In this document: positions 37,001 through 49,344 of the stretch, piece by piece | How the letters are laid out: each line of letters starts with the position of its first letter | Position numbering within the stretch: the first letter of the stretch is position 1 | NCBI GenBank assembly: GCA_050084985.1 | Contig: JBITNC010000001.1 | Location: forward strand, 126,108,001-126,172,000 | Source: Nageia nagi | Lineage: Eukaryota; Pinophyta | DNA: 64,000 bases | Reading direction: 5' to 3' | The notes under the pieces: generated by a model | Database searches by the model: none | What the model saw: only the letters and a program-made list of their open reading frames with translations | Told to the model about the DNA's origin: nothing | Translations under genes and position numbers: made by a program

Positions 37001-38627
37001 TCTTCCATAAGGGGTAAAAATATTACCTTTACACCATCCTTCTAGAATTTATAAGTATTCTTGCATCCATTATGAAGAGCCTTCCTATCAAACTACCATG
37101 AGCTCATAAGCATTATGTGACATGCATCCATTGGAATCACATCACACCATACTTCATCTTGATATGTATTCCTAATTAAAAGAATTATCAAACACCTCTT
37201 GTCAATAATCATCTCATTTTCTTTTTTTTGATCCATGTAACATGATATGGTGTAGGATGCTTCTCACAATTTAGATTTAGTTTCTCAACCCTTAAGAGCC
37301 CAAATTTTCATAACTACCACCATTTATGATCACATTACATACCTTACCTCTAGAGGTACACCTTGCATAGAAGATATTTATGCTTAGCCATGAATATCCA
37401 CCTTCATCTGCTTGCATGCTAGCCTTCTCTATGACAATCATGGCTCTCCTTATCATGAGGGTTTCCCCAACATCTACCATAACTTCTATTTTAGTTTCCT
37501 CTTCTTGAACTATAGAGACCCTAGCTGGTCCTCTTTTATCAAGATCATAATGAGGGCACTCTGATGCCTTATGGCCTTGCTCACTAAATCTATAATAGAT
37601 GAATGGCTTCCTAGGCTCATTCACATTCCTTCCTACCTCAACCTCTCAAATATCCTCTTCCCCTTTGGGAGTTACCTTGAGCATGCCCAACCTTATCCTC
37701 TTTCTTGTTAGGGGTTGATGACTCTCCTTTGAAAAAGCTAGATCCATAATGCCTTAGATTGGATGAGGGTGTTCCTCCCTTCTTACTACCTCTATTAATC
37801 ATCTTAAGTTTCTCCTTAGCTTTTAGGGCCATCTAGTATGCATCTTCTATAGTAAGGGTGCGATGCATACCTATCTCATCTTGGATAGGAAAACTAAGGC
37901 CATTCACATACCTTGTAGCCCATTATTCCTCTATTTCATGATGTTCCACCTGAATGGATAGCTTGTAGAACTCATTGGTGTAGTATTCAATGCTTTTTTC
38001 ATTCTAGAAAAGATTCTAAAATCTACGAAACAAGGTCTGGGACTAGTCTATGGGAATGAATTTAGTCTGCAACTTTTTATTCATCTTTTCCCAAGATCTA
38101 ATATTCTATTTTTCTTTCCTTTGGTGTTCAACTTGTAGATGATCCCATCAGATTAATGCATGTGCATTCGAATTTATGCATAAGAGCTTCACTTTTTATT
38201 CCTCCATAAGGTTACTCCATTTAAAATACTTTTCTATGCTATTCACCTAATCAATAAGCTCCTCTAGTTTTAAACCACCAACATACTTAGGAACCTCAAT
38301 CTTGATTTTATCTTGATTCCCCTTTAGCCCTTATAAGGCTTGAATCAATCTATTCTCAAAAAGCACTTCTAATCCCCTTAGATCTTCTTGTTCAACCTCC
38401 ATCTCAACCAAAGACCCAACTTCCTCATTCACACTTTTCAGATTTGATCTTGGATCTGGTTGCATGTTGTTACGTACTCATCTAGTCTAGTTAATTGCCT
38501 TGACTAAACATGTTATCTCTACTTGTAGATCCTTGATTTTCCTATTCATCTAGGCATAGTGCCCCCTTTGGGCTCTTCTAGGTGGCATCTTCTCCCCAAA
38601 TGAGATCACACTCGCTCTAATACCAAA
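34004..38627 (-). pseudogene. Chromovirus body 1 (gag-pol-chromodomain)
   Basis: Read from 38627 downwards: primer-binding site TTTGGTATTAGAGC (one change from the initiator-Met type); Gag (about 38500-37640); a zinc knuckle decayed to YYRFSEQGHKASECPHY (about 37550-37600), with Cys to Tyr/Ser changes; protease NVIINGGSYENLGS (about 37295-37340); an RT with GKFVIIYFDDI (about 36290-36325); then 36138-35650 with RT thumb and RNase H (VVCDACDLGIGAMLSQEG, STYDVEFYAIVQ). Integrase [15 protein letters not shown] (about 35001-35045), FTSNQDVKFLSHFWRILWEK (about 34862-34945) and AEFAYNSLVI follow, then the C-terminal MVHLHKEQFPKGTYNKLKMK (34458-34237). A chromodomain IIDQKVMTIRHGQYARYLVR followed by WEG and ENSWI lies at 34195-34096. 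This is the best-preserved chromodomain of the three bodies. Stops in most domains. Confidence 0.88.
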
Positions 38628-39241
38628 TGGTCTAGATTCATTACAAGAGACCAACAATGGACTCAAGGGGTAACTTTTAGTTTGTTAATTCCATAGACAA
38701 AGAATTGCTATGAACAAATAATTTTGCCAAATAATGTAATTTTCTTTATTCCTGAATCTACACTCCCTCCTCCAAGAGGATTACATTTCCTTTATACCCA
38801 AATTCTACCTCTAATTCTACCTAACAAAACTTACTAAAAATAGTAAGTTTTTATTGCACCTAGAAAAATTAGTTAACTATTTTTGAAAAGGCTACAAAAT
38901 AGCTTGGATGTTCAAATTGGAATCATGCATCTGTTATACATTAACTATTCCATTTCTAAAATAACATCATTGAACTGATACTCTTATTAAAAGCTATTAA
39001 AAAATTAACACTTTCCAAAATTGGGAAATAACTTTGCATGCAAAATATAGGGTCCAAGATGGATTTGTTAGGCCCCAAAAAGTGGTCCACAAAATCCAAG
39101 TCTCTTTATAATATCCTTGCCATGGTGTAGAGAATTTAATTCTAGATGATTTGAAAAAAATGGACCCTAACAAGCACACCGGATCAAAAGTGACACCCAT
39201 GATAAGGTGACCTAAGATTTTAGGCCTAGTTGAGTGCATCA
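38628..39241 (-). repeat. Array LTR B (shared)
   Basis: 614 bp, TGGTCTAGATTC...GTGCATCA. It serves as 5' LTR of body 1 (PBS side at 38614-38627) and 3' LTR of body 2 (polypurine-tract side from 39242). Confidence 0.9.
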
Positions 39242-42200
39242 TTCTCCTCTTATTAAAGAGAACTTAGCTCCTGCAAGTTTAGTTGATGGAATTCCTTTAG
39301 CTTCTTGGTGTTAAGCTTCTTCAAATCCCCTTCTAAAATCCAACTATTTTCTATTGCAAATAATCCTTCCCATTATACCAAGTACTTGGGATACTAGCCA
39401 TGTCTAGTTGTTCATCCCAATTTACTTGACCTTCTACCTCACCATCATGAATTTCCATATGAAATGCATATAAATCAAAAACATTGAAAATATGTGAAAT
39501 ATATAGGTCCTCTAATAATTCCACCTTATATTCATTGTCATTCCTCTTCTCTAGAATCTTGCAAGAACCAATCTTCTTCATTTTTATCTTATTCTAGGTG
39601 CCTTTAGGAAACCGTTCTTTATGAAGGTGGACCATCATTAAATCACCTTCCTAGAATATCTTATCTCTTTGATGCAAATATGTTGTTGCCATATATTTGG
39701 CATTATTTTCTCATAATTGTACTTGAACCTCATCCTATAATTGTTGTATGTGTTTAGCAAACACCTCAGCAATATCACTAACATTTATTGTGAGTGGTAA
39801 TTTAGCCAATTCAAGAACACCTTTGGGATTCTATCCATAAATAATCTAAAATGGTGACTTCGCTATGTATCAATTAATTGAACTATTATATGTAAATTCT
39901 ACTTATGCTATAGCTCGATCCTATTGCCTCAGCTTTGCTCCAACTATGCATCACAAGAGATTACCTAGGTTGTAGTTTACAACCTCTATTTTTTCATCAA
40001 TTTGTGGGTGATATGCGCTACTAAACTATAATCATGTGACCATTTTCTTCCATAAGATCCTACAAAATTAGCTCAAAATTTTGACAACTCGATCTGAGGT
40101 GAATGATTTTGGGACTCCATGAAACCTTACAATTTCATCAAAAAACAACACTACAACACTAATGGAATCTTTGATCTTCTTACATGCAAGAAAATGGGCC
40201 ATCTTAGAGAACCTATCAACAACAACAAATATGGAATCCTTACCTCACTGAGTCCATGGTAGCCCCAAAATAAAATCCATGCTTAGATCTACCCAAGGTT
40301 TGGTAGGGATCAGTAAGGGCATATGTAAACTAGTATTTTGGGCCTAGCCTTTAGCTGTTTGACATACCCTACATCATCTCATAAACTTACTCACATCCCT
40401 CCTTAAATTTGGCCAAAACTACTTTACTACAATAAGTGTGAGTGTTTTGTCTACTGCAAAGTGCCCAACTAGCCCCCATTATGCAACTCTCATAAGAGAT
40501 TTTTCCTCATGGAACCAATTGGAATACATAACTATGTACCCCTAAATAAATAACCATCCTAGATAACATATTCTATAAAAATAGGACCAATTTAACCTAG
40601 GTTTAGGTCTTTAAACTATTGCACAACATGTACAAAGTCAGAGTCATCTTCATACATACCTTTAATACTCTCAAACCAAACTACTACATTCTCCATGGTA
40701 TTTACCAACAATGTTCTCCTACTCAATGCATCTACAACTTTATTCTACTTTCCTAATTTATGTTTTAAAATAAACACATGTTCTTGAATGAAGGAAACCC
40801 ACTTTGCATGCTTACTGTTCAACTTCTTCTAAGAATTAATATACCTCAATGCTTCATGATTAGTGAAGAGTACAAATTCCTTAGAGCATAAGTAGTGGTG
40901 CCAATATTGTAATGCTTGAATAATAGCATAGAATTCAACATCATAAGTGGAGTAATTCATTCTTACCTCATTCAACTTTTCATTGAAGAATGCAATGGGA
41001 TGTCCCTCTTGGCTCAACATAGCTCTAATCCTAAGGTCATAAGTAGCACAATCAACCTCAAATAATTTTATAAAATTAGGTAACACTAAAATAGGAGTTG
41101 TTGTTATCTTCTTTTTTTAGAGTTCAAAACTCTCTTATGCTACCTTTGTCTATAAGAATTCCTTCCCCTTCATGCATTCTATTATAGGTGCCACAAGGCT
41201 ACTAAATTTCCTAATTAACTTTCTATAAAAAGGTCACCAAGCCATGGAAGATTCTAACCTCAGTTATGCTCCTTGGACTAGGCCAATCAACAATTACCTG
41301 TACCTTTTCTTCTTCCATCTTGAGACCTTCTTTTGAGACCACAAATCCCAAAAACACTAAACTTTCCTATAGGATTCTACATTTCTTTAGGTTGGCATAC
41401 AATTTCTCCTTCTTTAACAAATCTAACACCAGCCTCAAATGACACAAATGATCCACCTCACTCTTACTAAAAATTATGATATCATCAAAATATATGACCA
41501 CAAACTTACCATTGTATTCTTGAAGTACCCTAATCATCAATTGTATAAAGGAACTTGGTGCATTTAACAACCCAAATGGCATCACCATCCATTCATACAA
41601 CCTATCTTAGGTCTTGAAAGTTGTCTTCCACTCATCACCTTCCCTAATCCTGATTTGGTAGTAGCTGCTTCGAACATCAATTTTACTAAAGTAGCTATCC
41701 CTAGCCAAAACATCCATCATATCATCTACTCAAGGTATCAAAATTTGATACCTAATAGTGATCTTATTTATGGCTCTACTATTTATACACATTCTCCAAG
41801 AGACATCTTTCTTAGGGGTCAAGAGTGTAGGTGTTGTGTAAGCACTCATACTCTCTTTGACCAACCCTTACTTCATTAATTTATTTACCTATTTACTTAA
41901 CTCAGCATTTTGTGTTGGGCTTAGTCAATAGGTTGCCTAATTTGGAAGGGTTGAACCTAGAATTAGATCAAGGTGATGTTAAATATCTCTCCTGGGTGGT
42001 ATTCCCATCGATAGCTCTTTAGGTATGACATATGGATATTTTTCCAATAATTTCAAGGAAACATGTGGTATGGGAACCTCTTTTTTCTCTACTTGTTTTA
42101 CACTTAAAGTGTATCACCAACTAACCTCCCATAGTTCTATGATGAATTCCTTTCCTATCAACAAACTTTGATTGGGTGCTACATCCTTAAGGGGTAAAAG

Positions 42201-43816
42201 TATTACCTTTACACCATCCTTCTATAATGTATAGGTATTCTTGCATCCATCATGAAGAGCCTTCCTATCAAACTACCATGACCTCCCAAGCATTATGTGA
42301 CATGCATCCATTGGAATCACATTACACCATACTTCATCTTGATATGTATTCCCTATTGAGAAACTTATCAAACACCTCTTATCAACAATCATCTCATTTC
42401 CTTTCTTGATCCATGTAACATGGTAGTGCATAGGATGCTTCTCATAAATTAGATTTAGTTTCTAAACCATCACTTTAAAGACCAAATTTTCACAACTACC
42501 TCCATCTATGATCATGTTACATACCCTGGCTCTAGAAGTACACCTTGCATGAAAGATATTTGTGAGTAGCCATGAATCTCCACCTTCATATGCTTACATG
42601 GTAGTCTTCTTTGGTACATTCATGGCTCTCCTTAACATGAGGGTTTCCCCAACATCTACCATAACTTCTACTTCAGTATCCTCCTCTTCTTCAACTAGAG
42701 TGACCCTAGCTAGTCTTCTTTTGTTAGCATCATAATTAGGATACTCTGATGCCTTATGGCCTTAGTTGCTACATCTATAATAGATGAATGGCTTCTTGGG
42801 CTCATTCTTATTCATTCTTCCCTGACTACCTCTACCTCTTGTATATCCTCTTCCCCTTTAGGAGGTACATTGAGCATGCCCAACCTGATCCTCTTGCTTG
42901 TTAGGCATCAAATATTATCATTTGATAAAGTTAGATCCACCATGCCCCTAATTGGATGAGGGTGTTCCTCCCTTCTTACTCCATCTATTAATCCTCTTAA
43001 GTTTCTCCTCAACTTTTAGGGCCATCCGGTATGCATCTTCTATAGTAAGGGTGAGATGAATACTTATCTCATCTTGAATAGGAGAATTAAGGCCATTCAC
43101 ATACCTTGTAGCCCATTATTCCTCTATTTCATTATGGTCCACCAAAATGGATAGCTTATAGAACTCATTGGTGTAGTATTCAATGCTTTATTCCTTCTAT
43201 TGAAGATTTTAAAATCTATAAAACAAGGTTTAGGAGTAGTCTACAGGAATGAATTTAGTCTACAACTTTTCCTTCATCTTTTGCCAAGATCTAATCTTCT
43301 CCTTTCCTTTCCTTTGGTGTTCAGCCTATAGATGATCCCACCAGATTAATGCATGTCTCCTCAACTTTATGCATGCAAGCTTCACTTTTTTTTCTCCACA
43401 AGGTTACTCCATTTAAAATACTTTTCCATGTTATTCACCCAATTGATCAGCTCCTCTAGTTTTAACCCACCAACATTCTTAGGAACCTCAATCTTGATTC
43501 TATCTTGATTCCCCTTTAGCCCTTCTAAGTCTTGAATTATTCTATTCTCAAAAGGCACTTCTGCTCCACTTGGATCTTCTTTTTGGCCTCCATCTCAATC
43601 TAAGACCCTACTTCCTCATTCATGCTTTCTAGATTCGATCCTGAATCTAGCTGCATATAGGAATGTACTCATTCCATATGGTTAATTGCCCTAACTAACT
43701 ATGTTATCTCTACATGCAGATCCTTGATCTGCCTATTCATCTAGGCATAGCACCCCTTGGGCTCTTCTAGGTGGCATCTTCTCCCCAAACAAGATCACAC
43801 TTGCTCTAATACCAAA
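39242..43816 (-). pseudogene. Chromovirus body 2 (gag-pol)
   Basis: Same order as body 1, read from 43816 downwards. Gag occupies about 43700-42800 with the protease following near 42500. RT is best preserved at 41600-41367: YEWMVMPFGLLNAPSSF and [20 protein letters not shown]. RNase H is at 41086-40829 (YDLRIRAMLSQEG, STYDVEFYAIIQALQYWHHY). Integrase shows [15 protein letters not shown] (about 40180-40225). The C-terminus KKIGSCKILEKRNDNEYKVE is at 39581-39351. Compared with body 1, about 65 bp are missing around 39410, removing the front of the chromodomain. Many stops. Confidence 0.85.
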
Positions 43817-44432
43817 TGGTGCAGATTCATTACAAGAGACCAACAATAGAATCAAGGGGTACTTTTTAGTTTGTTAATTCAATAGATAAAGAATTACCAT
43901 GAATAAATAATTTCACCAAATAATGCAATTTTCATTATTCCCAAATCTACACTACCTCCTCCAAGAGGATTCCATTTCCTTTATACCCAAATTGTACCTC
44001 CAATTCTACCTAATGAAACTTACTAAACATAGTAAGTTTTTATTACACCTAGAAAAATTAGCTAACTATTTTTAGAAAGAATACAAAATAGCTTGGATGA
44101 GTTTTGAACTAGAATCATGCATCCATTATACATTAACTATGTCATTTTTAAAATAACATCATTGAACTAATACTCTTATAAAAAACTATTAAAAACTTAA
44201 CACTTTCAAAAATTTGGGAATAACTTTGCATGTAAAATTTGAGGTCCAAGATGGATTCCTTAGGCCCCGAAAAGTGGTCCAAAAAAACCAAGGCTCTTTA
44301 TGATATCCTTACCATATGTAGAGAATTTGATTCTAGGTGATTTGAAAAAAAATGGACCCTAATAGGTACCCAAATCAAAAGTTACACCCTTAGTAAGGTG
44401 ACCTAAAATTTTAGGTCTAGTTGAGTGCATCA
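43817..44432 (-). repeat. Array LTR C (shared)
   Basis: 616 bp, TGGTGCAGATTC...GTGCATCA. PBS side GCTCTAATACCAAA at 43803-43816; polypurine-tract side from 44433. Confidence 0.9.
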
Positions 44433-47400
44433 TTCTCCTCTGGTTGAAGAAAACTCAGCTCCTATGAGTTTAGTTGATGGAATTCCTTTAGCTTCTTAGT
44501 GTTAAGCTTCTTCAACTCCCCTTCTAAAATCTAACTATTTTTTGCTACAAATAATCCTTTCCATTGTACCAAGTACTTGGGATACTGGCCATGTCTAGTG
44601 GTGATCACCTTCTAATCAAGGATCTACATGATGCATTCCTACTTTTTCTTGGGAAGCTATTCCTCCCAATTTACTTGACCTTCTACCTCACCATCATGAA
44701 TTTCCCCATGGAATGCATATAAATTAGAAACATTAAAATATTTGAAATATCCATAACTAATTTAAAATGGTGACTTCCCTATGGATCAATTAACTAAACT
44801 GTTATATGCAAACTCTATCTATGCGAAAGCTTAATCCCATTATCTCAGCTTTGTTCCAACTATACATCATAACAGATTATCCAGGCTATGGTTTACAACC
44901 TCTATTTCTCTATCAACTTATGGGTGATATGCACTACTAAACTATAATCATGTGTCCATTTTCTTCAATAGGATCCTCCAAAAGTGGTTCAAAAATTTGA
45001 TATCTTGATATGAGGTGATAGATTTTGGGACTCCATGCATCCTTACAATTTCGTCAAAGAACAACACTGCAACACTAGTGGCATATTTGATCTTCTTACA
45101 TGTAAAAAAATGGGCCATATTAGAGAACCTATCAACAATAACAAATATGGGATCCTTACCTTGCTAAGTCTGTGGTAGCCCCAAAACAAAATCCATGCTC
45201 AAGTCTACCCAAGGTCTGGTAGGGATCGATAAGGGCATATACAAACTAATATTTTAGGCTTGGCCTTTAGTTGTCTAACATACCTTGCATCATCTCACAA
45301 ACTTGGTCACATCCCTCCTCAAATTTGGCCTAAAATACTTCCCTACAACAAGTGTGAGTGTTTTTTCTACTCTAAAGTGCCTAGGTAGACCCCCACTATG
45401 CAATTGTCACAAGAGATTTTCCCTCATGGAACAAAATGGAATACATAACTATGTACCTCTAAATAAATACCCATCCTTCACAACATATTCTATGAAAATA
45501 GGACCAAATTCACCCAAGGTTGGGTCTTTAAATTATCACACAACATGTGAAAAGTCAAAGTCATCTTCATACCTACCTTTGATACTCTCAAACCCAACTA
45601 CTACATTCTCCATGGTAGTTACCAACAATGTTCTCCTACTCAATGCATCTACAACTTTATTTTGCTACCTTGATTTATGTTTTTAAAAAAACACATATTC
45701 TTGATTGAAGGACATCCACTTTGCATGCCTACTATTCAACTTCTTCTAAGAATTGATATACCTCAATGCTTTATGATAAGTGAAGAGTACAAATTCCTTA
45801 GATAGTAAGTAGTGTTGTGAATATCATAATGCTTGAAAAATAGCATTGAATTCAACATTATAAGTGGAGTAGTTCCTTCTTACCTCATTCAACTTTTCAC
45901 TAAATAATGCAACAAAATGTCCCTCTTTGCTCAACATAGCTCTAATCTCAAGGTCATAACCATCACAATCAACCTCAAATAGTTTTTTGAAATTAGGTAA
46001 TACTAAAATAGGAGCTATTGGTATCTTCTTTTTAAAGAGTTCAAAACTCTCTTATGCTACATTTTTCCATGAGAATTCCTTCCCCTTTGTGAATTCTGTG
46101 ATAGGTGCCATAAGGTTGCTAAAGGTCCTGATGAACTTTCTATAAAATGTCACCAAGCCATGGAAGCTCCTAACCTCAGTTATGCTCCTTGGATTAGGCC
46201 ATTCAATAATTGCCTATACCTTTTCTTCTTCCATATTGAGACCTTCTTTTGAGACCATAAATCCCAAAAACACAAACTTTCCTATAGAAATTTGCATTTC
46301 TTTAGGTTGGCATACAATTTCTCCTTCCTTAACAAATCTAACACTAGCCTCAAATGATACAAATGATCCACCTCACTCTTACTAAAAATTAGGATATCAT
46401 CAAAATAGATGACCACAAACTTACCATTGTATTATTGAAGTACCCTATTCATCAAATGCATAAAGGTACTTGGTACATTTAACAACCCAAATGGAATCAT
46501 CATCCATTAATATAACCCATCTTAGGTCTTGAAAGCTATCTTCCACTCATCAAATTGCCTGATCCTGATTTGGTATTAGCTGCTCTAGAGATAAATTTTA
46601 CTGTAATAGCTAGCACCAACAAAAACATCCATCATATCATCTACTCAAGGTTTTGAAAATTGATACCTAATAATGATCTTATTTGTGGCTCTACTATATA
46701 TACATATCTACTAGGAGCCATCTTTCTTAGGAGTCAAGAGTGCAGGGGTTGCACAAGGACTCATACTCTCTCTAACCAACCATTTCTTCATCAATTCATT
46801 TACTTGTTTACTTAACTCAACATTTAATGTTGGGCTTAGCCAGTTAGCTACCTGATTTAGAAGGGCTAAACCTAGAATAAGATCAATGTGATGTTGAATA
46901 TATGTCTTAAGTGATAGTCCCATTGGTAGCTCTTTAGGTATGACATTTGGATATTCTTCCAATAATTTCAAGGCCACATGTACTATAGGAACCTCTTTTT
47001 CCTCTACTTATTTTATGCTTAAAGCATAGCACCAACTGACCTCTCGTAGTTCTATGATGAAGTCCTTTCTTGTCAAAAAACTTTGATTGGGTACTTCTTC
47101 CTTAATGGGTTAAAGTATTACCGTTACACCATCCTTCCAAAATTTATAGGTATTCTTGCATCTATCATGAAGAGCCTTACTATCAAACTACCACAACCTC
47201 CCAAGCATTATGTGAAATTCATCCATTGGAATCACATCACACCATACTTTATCTTGATATGTATTCTTGATTGAGAGACTTATTAAACACCTCTTGTCAA
47301 TAATCATCTCATTTCTTTTCTTGATCCATTTAAAATGGTAGGGTGTAGGATGCTTCTCACAATTTAGATTCAGTTTCTCAACCATGACTTAAGAGACCAA

Positions 47401-48733
47401 ATTTTCACAACTACCTCCATCTATGATCATGTTACATACCTTCCCTCTAAAGGTACACCTTGTGTAGAAGATATTTGTGCTTAGCCATGAATCTCCACCT
47501 TCATGTGCTTGCATGCTGGCCTTCTCTATGATAATCATGGCTCTCCTTATCATGAGGGTTTTCCCAACATCTACCATAACTTCTATTTCAATCTCCTCCT
47601 CTTCTTCAACTAGAGTGACCCTTGCTTGTTCTCTTTCATCAGCATCATAATTAGATCACTCTGATTCCTTATGGCCTTGCTCATTTCATCTATAATATAT
47701 GAATGGATTCATGGGCTCATTCCTATTCCTTCCTCCCCAACTACCTTGACCTCTTGAATATCCTCTTCCCCTTTGGGATGTACCTCGAGCATGCCCAACC
47801 TGATCCTCTTGCTTGTTAGGGGTTTATGATTCTCCTTTGACAAAGCTAGATCCACCATGCCCTAAATTGGATGAGGGTATTCCTCCCTTCTTACTCCCTC
47901 TATTAATCCTCTTATGTTTCTCCTCAACTATCAGGGCCATTTGGTATGCATCTTCTATAGTAAGGGTGTGATGCATACTTATCTCATCTTAGATAGGAAA
48001 ACTAAGGCTATTCACATACCTCATAGCTCATTTTTCCTCTATTTCATTATGCTCTACCTGAATGTATAGCTTGTATAACTCAATGGTATAGTCTTTAATG
48101 CTTTATTCCATCTATCAAAGATTCTAAAATCTACAAAACAAGGTTTGGTAGTAGTTTGTAGGAATGAATTTAGTTTGCAACATTTTCTTCATCTTTTCCC
48201 AAGATCTAATCTTCTTCTTTCATTTCCTTTTGTGTTTAGCCTATATATGATCCCATCATATTAATGCATGTCCCTTCAACTTTGTGCATATGAGCCTCAC
48301 TTTTTTCCTCCACAAGGCTACTCCAATCAAAATACTTTTCCATGCTATTCACCTAATCAATTAGCTCCTCTAGTTTTAACCCACCAACATACTCAGGAAC
48401 CTCAATCTTGATTCCATATTGATTCCCCTTTAGCCCTTCTAAGGCTTGAATCAATCTATTCTCAAAAGGCACTTCTACTCCCCGTGGAGTTTTTGGTTTG
48501 GCCTCCATCTTAGCCTAAGACCCAACTTCCTCATTCACACTTTCTAGATTCGATCTTGGATCTGGTTGGATGTTGGGATGTACTCATCCCATCTAGTTAA
48601 TCACCCTAACTAACCATGTTATATCTACATGTAGATCCTCAATATTCCTATTCATTTGGGCATAGTGCCCCCCTTGGGCTGTTCTAGGTGGTATTTTCTC
48701 CTAAAGTGAGATCACACATGCTCTGATACCAAA
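44433..48733 (-). pseudogene. Chromovirus body 3 (gag-pol), shortest
   Basis: Read from 48733 downwards. The primer-binding site TTTGGTATCAGAGC matches the initiator-Met type perfectly. Gag spans about 48650-47640. The protease segment 47577-47188 includes CNMIIDGGSCENLVS, with an intact D-G-G-S motif. RT starts at 46977-46711 (HHIDLILGLALLNQ, RESMSPCATPALLTPKKDGS) and the FVVIYFDDI site lies near 46400-46430. RNase H is near 46000-45740 and the integrase zinc finger and core near 45450-44950. Compared with body 1, several hundred bp are missing at about 44745, joining the integrase C-terminus to the core and accounting for the shorter length (4301 bp). Stops throughout. Confidence 0.85.
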
Positions 48734-49339
48734 TGGTGTAGATTCATTACAAGAGACCAATAATGGACTCAAGGGGTAATTTTGAGTTTATTAATTCCAT
48801 AGAAAAAGAATTACCATGAACAAAGAATTTTTCCAAACCATGTAATTTTATTTATTCCCAAATCTACACTACCTCCTCCAAGAAGATTACATTTCCTTTA
48901 TACCCAAATTCTACCTCCAATTCTACCTAATGAAACTTACTAAAAATAGTAAGTTTTTATTACAACTAGAAACATTACCTTACTATTTTTAGAAAGGCTA
49001 CAAAATAGCTTGGATGAGTTCCAAACTAGAATCATGCATCCTTTATACATTAACTGTGCCATTTCTAAAATAATATCACTAAACTAATACTCTTATAAAA
49101 AACTATTAAAAAACTAACACTTTCAAAAGCTAGGAAACAACTTTGCATGCAAAATTTGGGGTCCAATATGGAGTCTTTAGGCCCCAAAAAGTGGTCCAAA
49201 GAATCCATGGCTCTCTAAGATATCCATGCCATGGCATAGAGAATTTGATTCTAGGCAATTTAACCCTAACAGGCACCTAGATCAAAAGTTATGCCCCTAA
49301 CAAGGTGACCTAAGATTTTAGGCCTAGTTGAGTGCATCA
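48734..49339 (-). repeat. Array LTR D (outer, 5' end of the array)
   Basis: 606 bp, TGGTGTAGATTC...GTGCATCA, followed by AATAA and the host gene. It differs from LTRs B and C at a visible number of sites (several per 50 bp), so the array is old. Confidence 0.9.
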
Positions 49340-49344
49340 AATAA

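Larger units (their letters stand above)
33398..49339 (-). mobile_element. Tandem chromovirus array: 4 LTRs and 3 internal regions, one TSD
   Basis: A Ty3/gypsy chromovirus repeated head to tail with shared LTRs, all on the minus strand. LTRs are at 33398-34003, 38628-39241, 43817-44432 and 48734-49339. Internal regions are at 34004-38627, 39242-43816 and 44433-48733. Each inner LTR has the primer-binding site on one side and the polypurine-tract side (TTCTCCTC on the plus strand) on the other, with no host DNA or TSD in between. The array as a whole is bordered by GATAA (33393-33397) and AATAA (49340-49344), a 5-bp TSD with one change. The host gene reads through when the whole block is ignored. 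All three bodies encode Gag-protease-RT-RNase H-integrase-chromodomain in order but carry stops. This is best explained by unequal recombination between LTRs, or by insertion of a preformed concatemer. Confidence 0.92.

Noticed and set aside
33398-49339. Three separate nested chromovirus insertions
   Set aside because: There are no inner TSDs or host DNA between bodies, and inner LTRs directly join PBS and PPT sides of neighbouring copies. One TSD surrounds the whole.
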